DNA from: Terriglobales bacterium
Lineage (GTDB): Bacteria > Acidobacteriota > Terriglobia > Terriglobales > Acidobacteriaceae
DNA length: 64,000 nucleotides
Direction of reading: 5' to 3'
Assembly (NCBI GenBank): GCA_035561515.1
Contig: DATMXP010000019.1
Span: 148,782 to 212,781, forward strand
Under the pieces are notes generated by a model, which saw nothing but the letters and a program-made list of their open reading frames with translations, ran no database searches and was not told where the DNA came from. This document shows, in pieces, positions 46,608 through 55,005 of this stretch; within the stretch, counting starts at the first letter, position 1, and each line of letters opens with the position of its first letter. Position numbers and translations under genes: made by a program.

Positions 46608-46961
46608 ATGAACAGAAGCTCTGAGTCATTTGGCGCTGTTCTGCGGCGCCTCCGACGTGCTGCTAAGCTCTCGCAAGAAGAGCTGGCTGAGAGGGCAAAA
46701 GTCGATTTCACCTACATAAGTAAACTGGAGAATGATCGGGTTCGCCCACCGGCGGAGGAGACGATCCTTCGCATTTGTTCGGTGCTTCACACCCGTCCGG
46801 ATGAACTCATTGTAGCTTCGCGAAAGATCCCAGCCGAACTGGGCCAGACGGCGGTTTCGAGTTTGAGCGCTCTTGAGTTTCTTCGGCAAGCAGACGATAT
46901 GAAACTGACTGATGCCGAATGGCGTCGTCTCACGGCGACTCTCAAACGGTTACGCGGATGA
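46608..46961 (+). CDS. XRE-family transcriptional regulator of the Argonaute operon
   Basis: 117 residues. HTH_3 (about 8-65): FGAVLRRLRRAAKLSQEELAERAKVDFTYISKLENDRVRPP, followed by RICSVLHTRPDELIV and a helical C-terminus that may dimerise or contact a partner. Its stop is four bases before the nuclease start, and the palindrome at 46567-46587 is directly upstream. It probably represses its own operon until infection or another signal; this is inferred. Confidence 0.9.
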   Translation: MNRSSESFGAVLRRLRRAAKLSQEELAERAKVDFTYISKLENDRVRPPAEETILRICSVLHTRPDELIVASRKIPAELGQTAVSSLSALEFLRQADDMKLTDAEWRRLTATLKRLRG

Positions 46962-46965
46962 ATCC

Positions 46966-47898
46966 ATGGAAACATTGTTTCCCTTACACGATGTGGTACC
47001 TCAACCTGCTCAGGCCGGCCACGTTACCTGGTCGTTTTCGAAACGGCAGCTGCTCTTCCAATGCCCGAGAAAGTTCTATTACCACTATTACGGCGCGAGC
47101 AGTCGAACCGCTCACGGAGAACCCAACAAAGCTCGACTTCGTGAACTGAAACCCATAACGAACCTGTATCTTCGGGCAGGAGATATCGTTGATCTGGTCA
47201 TCCGAACGTACCTATCACGGGCGGATGCGAACTCGACGTGGGATCTGACCCGTCTGCAGAAATGGGGTCTGGCTATCCTGGAGAAGGACCGAGCCTTCAA
47301 CTTAGGTGTGAACCTCGAAAGCTCGCGGGAATTCGTACCACCCCGATTATTGGAATTTGTGGCGAGCTTCCCCGATCGCGACTCCCGATACGAGGCAGCG
47401 GAACAAAAGATCCTTGTCGGTCTCAAGAATTTTGCCGAGAGTGAAGCGTACGCTCCCTTTCGAAAGACCGGAAAGGCGCTCAAGACGCAGCAAAATATAA
47501 CCGTAACAGTTGACGGTTCTCTGGCGAAGGGCAAAATCGACCTGGAGTTATCCGAACCGGAATGCCATCACATTCTAGACTGGAAGATTGGTTCGGCCGG
47601 CAGTGCTGACGAGAACCTTCAGGTTGGCTTTTATGGGCTCTGGGCCTCGAAGCAATCTACCATTCAGATACCAATCAAGCTCCACATGGCATACCTCGCT
47701 GATGGGATTGCGAGAACATACTGCGTTCCTGATGACGTTCATCCAAGGCAAGTCCGCGCAAGGATCACGCAAGACCTGATTCTTATGCGCAACCTGCATC
47801 CCTACGGGACAGCAGCTAATGCAAGGGCGTTTACGCCGTGTAGACAGAATAGGATTTGTGAAATGTGCCAGTACCAATCCGTGTGCTCTGCCGAGTAA
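46966..47898 (+). CDS. Cas4/AddB-like PD-(D/E)XK nuclease with Fe-S cysteines
   Basis: 310 residues. N-terminal WSFSKRQLLFQCPRKFYYHYYG with Cys33, nuclease core GKIDLELSE (Asp192) and HHILDWKIG (Asp205, Lys207), then a QVGFYGLWA segment as in RecB-type nucleases. C-terminal Cys residues 292, 298, 301 and 307 with Cys33 fit a 4Fe-4S site as in Cas4/AddB. It starts four bases after the XRE gene; the Argonaute start follows 10 bases after its stop. It likely makes or processes DNA ends, perhaps guides for the Argonaute. Confidence 0.88.
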   Translation: METLFPLHDVVPQPAQAGHVTWSFSKRQLLFQCPRKFYYHYYGASSRTAHGEPNKARLRELKPITNLYLRAGDIVDLVIRTYLSRADANSTWDLTRLQKWGLAILEKDRAFNLGVNLESSREFVPPRLLEFVASFPDRDSRYEAAEQKILVGLKNFAESEAYAPFRKTGKALKTQQNITVTVDGSLAKGKIDLELSEPECHHILDWKIGSAGSADENLQVGFYGLWASKQSTIQIPIKLHMAYLADGIARTYCVPDDVHPRQVRARITQDLILMRNLHPYGTAANARAFTPCRQNRICEMCQYQSVCSAE

Positions 47899-47908
47899 GG
47901 AGTACGTT

Positions 47909-50203
47909 GTGAACACGCTTGAGACAAACATCCGCATTGTTACGCCAGGACCGAGTCTGTACCTGAATACCAGGCGTCTTCGCCTGCAGCCGAGAATAGA
48001 CAGTCCGGAACTCCTACAGAAGGTCGCTGGACGGGTAGGTCTCACCTTCAACACAGCGTGCATTCCATATGGTGACCAAGTGATTGTGGCCCTGAGTCGT
48101 CCAATCCAACCTGTCCGGTTGGAGTTTGAGGACTTCGCGACTGATTTATCCGACGCCGGCGCCCTGCAGCTAAACTTTGCGATTGAGTCTGATCGCGATC
48201 GGCTCGCCACTCTTGTTGAGCGACGCCTTTACGCCACGGTCCCGAATCGAACAGATTGGTGGCGGGATGGGCAATTTCATAGCTGGTACGAAAAGTCTCC
48301 GATCACAGTACTGGACGGTATTGCGGCATTTCGTCGTTACAGTGCTTCTGCAGTGGTGCTCGACGGAGTCGGAATCGGAATTGCGGTCGATGTGACGACG
48401 ACGTTTTTGACCACTGGCTCGGTCGCCGATTACCTGCTGTGCAGCGACCCTGGGCAACGAACACAATTCGAGCGCCTCAGCTCACGGAAATCGGGCTATA
48501 AAGGCACGCTTTTATATGACCTGGGGACTTCCAAGCATAAGTGCTATTTCGATCAGTTTTGTCATGGGTTGACGTGCGGTACGACAGGTCCTCTTCGGAT
48601 TAAGGGTACGTCCTATGATTCGCTTTACGACTACGTGACTCGGATGCGCGGAGCGAATCATGTGCAGCCGAATGACCCCGTAGCCCGCGTTTCGTTCCCG
48701 GGTATAGACCGGCCGCAGTTGGTCCCTGCCAAGAGGCTCTTCGTAAGAGTGGGCACAGAGCAATTGCGGGGGAAACTTAAGGAGGTAGATAAGCTGTCGC
48801 CGGAGGAGCGACGCCAAGCTATCAGTCAGTTCTGGAAGGTCATCGGCACCGATTCGCTTGGGGCAGGAATGCCACAGGTTACGGATCACTTCTGGCAGCC
48901 TACACGGAAGTCCATTTTCTTAATTCCCCCGCCCGCTCTTGAATTGAAGGGCGAGACGATTGAGCCTCCCATCGAACGTTCCCAATGCGGCTACCGAAAG
49001 TGGTTTGTTGGCCGCCTCCCCGCTCTCGGTCGAGGAAAGGCGTATTACGTACCACCAACAGCCCCGCGCACGATATATTTCGTCGCCCCGACGCGATGCT
49101 CCTCAGAATCGCTCAAGGCTCTTGGGGAGGCGATTTGTCGTCTAATGTCTCAATGGGCAGGAATCCGTTTCACTCCCTTCTACTGTCAGCAGTATGGTTC
49201 GCTGGAAGAAGGAATCGCACGCCTCGAAAGAATCGCGAGTTCAGGGATTGCTGTGTTTGTGTTCGACGACGACAACCCAGCAGCCTACTTCGAAATCGAA
49301 TACGGACTCAAAGCCTGGAGGGTTAAACGAATTACCGCCAGGGCTCTGTCGCGCCACTTCGACGAAGCCAAAGACCTCATCCAACCTGCGCAACCGCAAA
49401 ATGGGAACGGCCATCGCGCCATGCCCAAGCCGCTCTATCGGTGGGATAACTTCATCCGCGTATGTGCTCTCGATGTGTTTCAGAAACTTGGAGCACTGCC
49501 ATGGAGATATCAGCCCACCGGAGGGCTTGAAGCGGAACTCTCAATTGACGTTGGGGCTGACCGCCGACAGTTCGCTGTCTCGCTTTTGGTGAATCGCGAT
49601 GTACAAGGCAAACCAGAATTCTGTCTGGAAACGGTGACTGAGTGGAAAGCCGACGTCAAGCATGAAACGATCAATCCGGAGGCTCTCAAGGCATCCGTGA
49701 TCAAGGTCTTCCGCTCTGCCCCCATCGGCACTCCGTTGAATTCCGTAGTTGTGTTTCGTGACGGCACAGAATGCGGCGATGAGCGCCAGGCAGTGGCAGA
49801 GGCATTCGAAAACCTAAAGGTGGAAAAGAAACTGAGCGCTGCTCCAACTGTAGTCTTTACGAGTGTTAGGAAAACAGGCACCAAGAATATCCGGATCTGG
49901 GAACTGAGTCGCGACGGTGTCGCAGTTAATACGCTGGAGGGAGTGGCCATCCGGCTTCGAGCGGGGGCCAGGCTTTTATGCACGACTGGCGCCGCCTGCC
50001 TAACGCAGGGCACTGCTGACCCGCTGCTCCTTATGTCCGAGAAGGACTCTCTGGCACTTGACGAGGCGACAGAGCATTTTTTCCGTTCGGCGCAACTAAA
50101 TTATGGCAGTCCAGGAGTAGCACAAAGACTTGCGGCGGGACTCAAGAGAACCGATGAGGAGCTTCGAGCGAGGGCAGCGCAAGAGATTCGCCGCATCAAG
50201 TAG
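47909..50203 (+). CDS. Prokaryotic Argonaute, long type, apparently catalytic
   Basis: About 764 residues from GTG 47909 (GGAG seven bases upstream). N-terminal region begins RIVTPGPSLYLNTRRLRLQP; before the MID domain a segment LIPPPALELKG; MID around 420-530 (IYFVAP...FVFDDDNPAAYFEIEYGL); then KLGALPWRY and the PIWI domain. PIWI residues: Asp547 (LSIDVGADRR), probable Glu586 (VKHETI), Asp618 (VVFRDGTE), and probable Asp749 (KRTDEEL), i.e. a DEDD-type tetrad. The ending QLNYGSP is typical. It should use short nucleic-acid guides to find and cut invading DNA. The last tetrad residue is tentative. Confidence 0.88.
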   Translation: MNTLETNIRIVTPGPSLYLNTRRLRLQPRIDSPELLQKVAGRVGLTFNTACIPYGDQVIVALSRPIQPVRLEFEDFATDLSDAGALQLNFAIESDRDRLATLVERRLYATVPNRTDWWRDGQFHSWYEKSPITVLDGIAAFRRYSASAVVLDGVGIGIAVDVTTTFLTTGSVADYLLCSDPGQRTQFERLSSRKSGYKGTLLYDLGTSKHKCYFDQFCHGLTCGTTGPLRIKGTSYDSLYDYVTRMRGANHVQPNDPVARVSFPGIDRPQLVPAKRLFVRVGTEQLRGKLKEVDKLSPEERRQAISQFWKVIGTDSLGAGMPQVTDHFWQPTRKSIFLIPPPALELKGETIEPPIERSQCGYRKWFVGRLPALGRGKAYYVPPTAPRTIYFVAPTRCSSESLKALGEAICRLMSQWAGIRFTPFYCQQYGSLEEGIARLERIASSGIAVFVFDDDNPAAYFEIEYGLKAWRVKRITARALSRHFDEAKDLIQPAQPQNGNGHRAMPKPLYRWDNFIRVCALDVFQKLGALPWRYQPTGGLEAELSIDVGADRRQFAVSLLVNRDVQGKPEFCLETVTEWKADVKHETINPEALKASVIKVFRSAPIGTPLNSVVVFRDGTECGDERQAVAEAFENLKVEKKLSAAPTVVFTSVRKTGTKNIRIWELSRDGVAVNTLEGVAIRLRAGARLLCTTGAACLTQGTADPLLLMSEKDSLALDEATEHFFRSAQLNYGSPGVAQRLAAGLKRTDEELRARAAQEIRRIK

Positions 50204-50215
50204 CCAGGAGCACTC

Positions 50216-50653
50216 ATGCAAGTAGATTGGTTAACCGCAACTACATATCAGATCACCGAGCGCCTAATTACTCTCATTAACGATTTTCTTATTGGACTGA
50301 AGTTGGAAGCGCGTGGCATTAGGTCACCACAAGTCATGCGCCGCATGCAGAGTGCACGAATGGAACTTGACCGCACTTTTGCTCACGTCCAGCGGCTCGT
50401 GGCAGAAAATACGATTAGTGGCCAATCGGTGACCGGCGCCGGGACAGCGCTTTGCCACCTAGCGCGCAATTTCACGCCGGACAGGAACTTTCCTAGTGCA
50501 CATCTGCCGGTGGAAGCTCTAAGCCGGGTTCGCGAGCTGTTACAGAAAAATGACTCGGATACCCAAGAACTGGTCGGGTATTTATCCAGTCTGCGAGGAG
50601 TCATAGAGCAGCGAATGGCGCCAGATGTTCGCGACATTATGGGGCAGGTGTGA
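50216..50653 (+). CDS. Helical protein of the Argonaute operon, unknown
   Basis: 145 residues, almost all helix (for example VQRLVAENTISGQ, LSRVRELLQKNDSDTQ). No Cys, no membrane segment. AGGAG precedes the start. The stop overlaps the start of the metallopeptidase gene, so both are probably made in equal amounts; it may be a partner or inhibitor of that enzyme. No family recognised. Confidence 0.75.
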   Translation: MQVDWLTATTYQITERLITLINDFLIGLKLEARGIRSPQVMRRMQSARMELDRTFAHVQRLVAENTISGQSVTGAGTALCHLARNFTPDRNFPSAHLPVEALSRVRELLQKNDSDTQELVGYLSSLRGVIEQRMAPDVRDIMGQV

Positions 50654-51822
50654 TCGCATCCATCCTTGAGACGAATAATCGGGACCTCTTTCTCGAAGCA
50701 AGCCAACTGCTCGCGATCGTAGAGCGTGTTCAGGCGATTGAAGAGCTTGCGGATTACCGTGAATGGCTGGTTGAGCGGATAGCGAATATACAAGCTTCCA
50801 CACAAGATGCACTGATCGTCGTCTCCTACGGCTTTCCCGAATTGATCCCGGAATTACTGAGCCGCACACAGCAACTCCGACGCGAATTCGGGATTATTCG
50901 CGACCGTCTACTTGCACCACTCACGCGAGCAAGCGAACAGGATCGCGCCAGTCTGCGCATCCTTAACTGGCTTCATCAGACGAATCCCGCCACTGAAAGC
51001 ATCCCTTTCGCGCTCTCTGATGGCGGTTTTGCGAGTTGGCCGTGGCCGCCGCACGCTGCCCTCTACTTCGCACCCGGGGCGAACAGTACCGGACTACGCT
51101 TCAGTCCATTGCTTTTTCACGAGTTCGGGCACGTGTTGTATGCCGCACGTACATCGGACTTCGATCCCGTCGTGGGCGAACTCCAGCAATCGATTGACCG
51201 AATCTTAACTCCGCGATCCGTTCGAAATGATGCACGGGCCGCAGCAGAGGCAGGGAATAGAGCAAACATCGTTGAAACATGGTACGAATGGGCGCAAGAG
51301 TTCTTTTGCGACGCAGTCGGTTTGCTAATTGGTGGTCCTGCCTATTTGTTTGCATTTTCTAATTACCTGCAGTTGCTCGGCGCAGGAGATTTTCCCAGCA
51401 GTGATGGTAAAGATAGCCGGAATACGCACCCACCGACCCGGTTGAGAATACAAGTGCTGCTGGCGCAGGCCATCAAGTTTAACCTCAATGGAGACCTCTC
51501 AAAAGCATCCATCTTAGTCGAGCAACAGTGGGAAGCAATCGCACAAGCCGTCCAGTTCGACAACGACTATTTCGGACTATACGTTCCAGAGATGGACGGA
51601 CCACTGAACGCGGCTATCGATCAATTGATATCCTTAGCAGGCATCCGTCATTTCGCAACGAGTGACGTGGAACCTCCGAAAGGAGTAAATTTCGCGAATC
51701 CAATACAGTTGGTGAATGCAGCATGGCTGGCGTTTCGACGCGATCCTGAACGGTATCCTGCTTGGGAACAAGACGCCATCGGCAGTTTTCTCGTAGGTTC
51801 TGGCCGAGGAATAAGTCGATGA
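50650..51822 (+). CDS. HEXXH zinc metallopeptidase of the Argonaute operon
   Basis: 390 residues. Zinc motif LLFHEFGHVLY with His157, Glu158 and His161; downstream WAQEFFCDAVGLLIGG with Glu217 and Asp221 can supply the third ligand (gluzincin-like spacing). The N-terminal 100 residues are helical. No signal peptide, so it acts in the cytoplasm. It overlaps its upstream neighbour and, by ATGA, the HD gene. A suicide or regulatory protease in the defence response is possible. Confidence 0.82.
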   Translation: MIASILETNNRDLFLEASQLLAIVERVQAIEELADYREWLVERIANIQASTQDALIVVSYGFPELIPELLSRTQQLRREFGIIRDRLLAPLTRASEQDRASLRILNWLHQTNPATESIPFALSDGGFASWPWPPHAALYFAPGANSTGLRFSPLLFHEFGHVLYAARTSDFDPVVGELQQSIDRILTPRSVRNDARAAAEAGNRANIVETWYEWAQEFFCDAVGLLIGGPAYLFAFSNYLQLLGAGDFPSSDGKDSRNTHPPTRLRIQVLLAQAIKFNLNGDLSKASILVEQQWEAIAQAVQFDNDYFGLYVPEMDGPLNAAIDQLISLAGIRHFATSDVEPPKGVNFANPIQLVNAAWLAFRRDPERYPAWEQDAIGSFLVGSGRGISR

Positions 51823-53486
51823 ACAAACCGTTTGTAATTCGCGATCCGGTTCATGGCTATCTCAGAGTGGCTGCACATGAGCGAATCGTCATCGATCATC
51901 CGATCACTCAAAGACTCCGGCGAATTACCCAAACCGGTTTGGCGGAGTTTGTGTTTCCGGAGGCGAGAACGTCCAGATTTGTTCATAGCCTGGGGGCAAT
52001 GCATCTTGCCTCACGATTCTTGATCTCCGCAGTAGAGAACGCCGACGAACCGACGGCGTTGGCATTTTTCGCTGAATTAGAGGCCCTCGATGTCTTCAAT
52101 AACTACAACGTCCAACTCGATGATCTCGAATTACTGCTGGTGCCGGACCGTCGTTTCGGTGGAGGTGGCCTGGAAGCCACGAGAGTGACGTTTCACGATA
52201 CTACTCTTCAGAATGACCGCAAATTCGTGCGACTCTTAGGTCTTGCAGAAGCTGGCCTCCGATTGGCGGCACTATTCCACGACTTAGGGCATTTGCCATT
52301 CAGCCATGATTTCGAATTCGCTTTGAAAGATTATGCTGCGCAGAGCCCTGATATTGCCCAGAATCTCGAATCCCTGGCCGCAGGGACGCCCCACGAAAAA
52401 ATCGGCCACCGCCTCGCGGACTTGGTATTCCAAGCTTTAATCAAGGATCAAAAGGAGATCTCAGCGGCAACTCGAGTTTCGTTTGCGATGGCCCGGAAGA
52501 TCCTCGACACAGAACCGGGTTACGACGATTTCTTGGAGCCGAACGTCAATGCCTTAGGATGGCTACATTCATTGGTCGATGGTGAAATCGATGTTGATCG
52601 CGCCGATTATCTTTTACGGGATGCGCGTGCGCTTGGTCTGGAATTCGCTGCCTACGATCTTGATCGTTTGGTTCGCAATCTCGTTTTGGTAAGACATCGA
52701 ACCTTGGGGTACATCACCGCTGTCGACGAACGCGGGCTTACAGCGGTCGAAAGTTTTTACATCTCGCGGGCTCGGAGCCATCAGGTACTTGCTCGACATC
52801 ACAAATCCGCGCAGTTGGGCGCTGCTCTACGGTATTCGTCTGTCAACGCTCTGGGCTCAAAAGCTGGAAGCGATTTTCTCGCAGAGTTGAACGAACTGCA
52901 GGGCGCAAGGAGCGCCAAGCAGGCCAAGGATCTTCTCAGTCAGTTCGCTGAACACGACGATCCTTGGTGGCTCCAGATACTTCGGGCTTGCGAACAGAAG
53001 TCGGAAGCTTATGCAGGCTTGTTGCAAGCCACCACGAGCTTAATTCTGCGGCGGGAGCCTACTCTCAAGAGCCTATGGAAGCGAAAAGGCGACTTGTCTA
53101 AATCACAGATCGCCAGGCTGAACAGACTGTTCCGTTCTCCTGAGTACGGTCCATTGATCCAACAAGTGCGGCGTGAACTGGCGAAGAAAGGCGTGCTACT
53201 TGTCTTGCATAAGTTCCGTCCGTATGGAATCACGTTAGGCGGGAATCCCAAGAGAGATTCAATCACCCTGATCCAATCGGATAACCGCTTCATCCCCGTC
53301 GTGCAGCTGTCACCCCTCATCCGGGCCCTTCGGGACGCTTGGGACGAGGACCTTCAAATCCATGCGTTTGCGCTTCGATCATCAGACGTTACCAAGGAGC
53401 AGGTGCTGGAGTCGCTTCTAAGCCCGCCGAAGCCGAAACAAAGGAGAAAGCAACGGAAGGGGAGTTCGGGATCTGTACGTCATTGA
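51819..53486 (+). CDS. SAMHD1/dGTPase-like HD phosphohydrolase
   Basis: 555 residues. N-terminal FVIRDPVHGYLRV and PITQRLRRITQTG are shared with SAMHD1-type proteins. HD residues: RFVHSLG (His56), ALFHDLGHLPFSH (His154, Asp155) and DGEIDVDRADYLLRDA (Asp258). This family hydrolyses dNTPs or other nucleotides. Basic tail. Its start overlaps the metallopeptidase stop (ATGA). In defence it could deplete nucleotides; substrate is not proven. Confidence 0.88.
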   Translation: MNKPFVIRDPVHGYLRVAAHERIVIDHPITQRLRRITQTGLAEFVFPEARTSRFVHSLGAMHLASRFLISAVENADEPTALAFFAELEALDVFNNYNVQLDDLELLLVPDRRFGGGGLEATRVTFHDTTLQNDRKFVRLLGLAEAGLRLAALFHDLGHLPFSHDFEFALKDYAAQSPDIAQNLESLAAGTPHEKIGHRLADLVFQALIKDQKEISAATRVSFAMARKILDTEPGYDDFLEPNVNALGWLHSLVDGEIDVDRADYLLRDARALGLEFAAYDLDRLVRNLVLVRHRTLGYITAVDERGLTAVESFYISRARSHQVLARHHKSAQLGAALRYSSVNALGSKAGSDFLAELNELQGARSAKQAKDLLSQFAEHDDPWWLQILRACEQKSEAYAGLLQATTSLILRREPTLKSLWKRKGDLSKSQIARLNRLFRSPEYGPLIQQVRRELAKKGVLLVLHKFRPYGITLGGNPKRDSITLIQSDNRFIPVVQLSPLIRALRDAWDEDLQIHAFALRSSDVTKEQVLESLLSPPKPKQRRKQRKGSSGSVRH

Positions 53487-53509
53487 CCGCATCTAATAAA
53501 TCAGTCAAA

Positions 53510-53734
53510 ATGAATTTGGAGCCATTCATGTTTGATCCGAAAAAGGCGTTTCGCGAGTTGAGTGGACACTCGTTCACCCATGCTGAATTCCGTCGCGCCC
53601 TGGAACGAATTCGTGCGGCAAACTTGCGGTACTTGCCTGCCGAATATGGCACAAAAGAACTCGCCGATCTTGCCCATCAAAAGCACTGGCTGAAGTCCGA
53701 GGCTCCTGGTCGGCTTAAAGTAGTTGTTCGCTAG
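53510..53734 (+). CDS. Small basic protein at the end of the Argonaute operon
   Basis: About 74 residues (or 68 from ATG 53528): FDPKKAFRELSGHSFTHAEFRRALERIRAANLRYL and a Lys/Arg-rich end. Helical, soluble. It follows the HD gene by 23 bases and precedes a hairpin, so it is the last gene of the operon. Unknown family. Confidence 0.55.
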   Translation: MNLEPFMFDPKKAFRELSGHSFTHAEFRRALERIRAANLRYLPAEYGTKELADLAHQKHWLKSEAPGRLKVVVR

Positions 53735-53752
53735 AGGACTTGTTCACGTAAC

Positions 53753-53780
53753 GAACCGCCGCCCCTCAGGGTGGCGGTTC
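53753..53780 (+). terminator. Terminator-like hairpin after the Argonaute operon
   Basis: Perfect eight-base stem GAACCGCC/GGCGGTTC with a 12-base loop, followed by TGTTT. It lies 18 bases after the last operon gene and marks the end of the defence transcript. Confidence 0.65.
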
Positions 53781-54015
53781 TGTTTATCCGGCGTACCACC
53801 TGCTCTTTGCCAAGACGCGGCCCAGCCAAATCGGTCCAACGTGTTTGACGACGGTCTCCGCTCCGCAGCCCTCGTAACCAAGCGCGAAAGAGGTGACCTC
53901 GACTCACTTTCGTAAGGTTGATATTCTTACTGCACTGTTCTCACAGGAGATTGTCCTGTGGACTGGCGCACGGCGCTGGCTGTTGCCATTTCGGTCTGAT
54001 GCGGAGTGTACTCGC

Positions 54016-55005
54016 ATGACCAATCGCGAGTTGGTCAAATCATTAAAGGCGAAGATTTTCGACTATCGCAAGGACGAGATCTCGGGGATCGATGTCGACT
54101 ACATCACCGCTTGGGTCCGGCAGTTCGACAAAGATGTCCGTGACCCGATATTGTCCGAGGTCAAGCACGTACTGGACTCTACCTACCTCGGCAAGGACTC
54201 GGTTCAGACCTTCCTGGCAGGATTAGCATCTCACAAGCAACTTACATCCGGAGAGCCGAAGAAGTTTTGGAAGAACGCAACCGTGCTTGATATCCAACGC
54301 GCTGGATCGAGCCAGAGCGAGATGCTGGAGGTGTTCGACGGGATTTTGGAACACGAGATCGGCTTTGGGGTGGGTGGATGCGCCAAAGACTCCGAAACAG
54401 CTGTTTACATCGATGATGTCGTCTTTAGTGGCGGGCATGTGCGGGGCGATCTGGTACCTTGGATTGAGGAAGCCGCACCCAAGAAAGTAGAACTCCACAT
54501 TATCGTCCTCGCATATCACACTGGCGGGCAATATTTCGCGAATGAGAAGCTGAAAGAAGCCGCGAAGAAGGTTGGAAAATCAGTCAACATACACTGGTGG
54601 CGCATCCGGGAACTCGAAGACAGGAAGTACTACATCAATAACAGCGATGTTCTGAGACCTGTAAGGATATCGGACGATGACGCAGTGAAGGAGTACGCGG
54701 CAGAACTCGCAAAGCAGGGCTACCCGCCAGTGTTGCGGAAACCAGGACAGAGCGGCCCGGCCAACCTGTTTTCATCTGAGGATGGGCGTGACCTCTTGGA
54801 GCAACAGCTATTAATCAAGGGTGCGCACATACGGCAGATTTGCCCATACCTCAACGAGTACCAGCGGCCCCTTGGGAACAGTGTGCTGAGAACATTGGGG
54901 TTCGGCTCGCTCATCGTGACATTTAGGAACTGCGCAAATAATTGTCCACTCGCGCTATGGGCTGGTGATCCATGGATTCCTCTATTTCCCCGGAAGACAA
55001 ATTGA
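54016..55005 (+). CDS. PRTase-CE-like phosphoribosyltransferase-fold protein
   Basis: 329 residues. N-terminal helices (ELVKSLKAKIFDYRKDEISGIDVDYITAWVRQFD, in part), a strand VLDIQRAGSSQSEML and the PRPP-loop-like motif VYIDDVVFSGGHVRGDL with Asp133-Asp134, then VELHIIVLAYHTGG. This fits the PRTase-CE group described in conflict systems (recognised from memory). GGAG precedes ATG 54016. It overlaps the NADAR gene start (TGATG), which suggests a functional pair. Confidence 0.72.
   Translation: MTNRELVKSLKAKIFDYRKDEISGIDVDYITAWVRQFDKDVRDPILSEVKHVLDSTYLGKDSVQTFLAGLASHKQLTSGEPKKFWKNATVLDIQRAGSSQSEMLEVFDGILEHEIGFGVGGCAKDSETAVYIDDVVFSGGHVRGDLVPWIEEAAPKKVELHIIVLAYHTGGQYFANEKLKEAAKKVGKSVNIHWWRIRELEDRKYYINNSDVLRPVRISDDDAVKEYAAELAKQGYPPVLRKPGQSGPANLFSSEDGRDLLEQQLLIKGAHIRQICPYLNEYQRPLGNSVLRTLGFGSLIVTFRNCANNCPLALWAGDPWIPLFPRKTN

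Noticed and set aside
46966..47898. Reading the Cas4-like gene as part of a CRISPR adaptation module
   Set aside because: No cas1 or cas2 is present nearby and the gene is embedded in the Argonaute operon.
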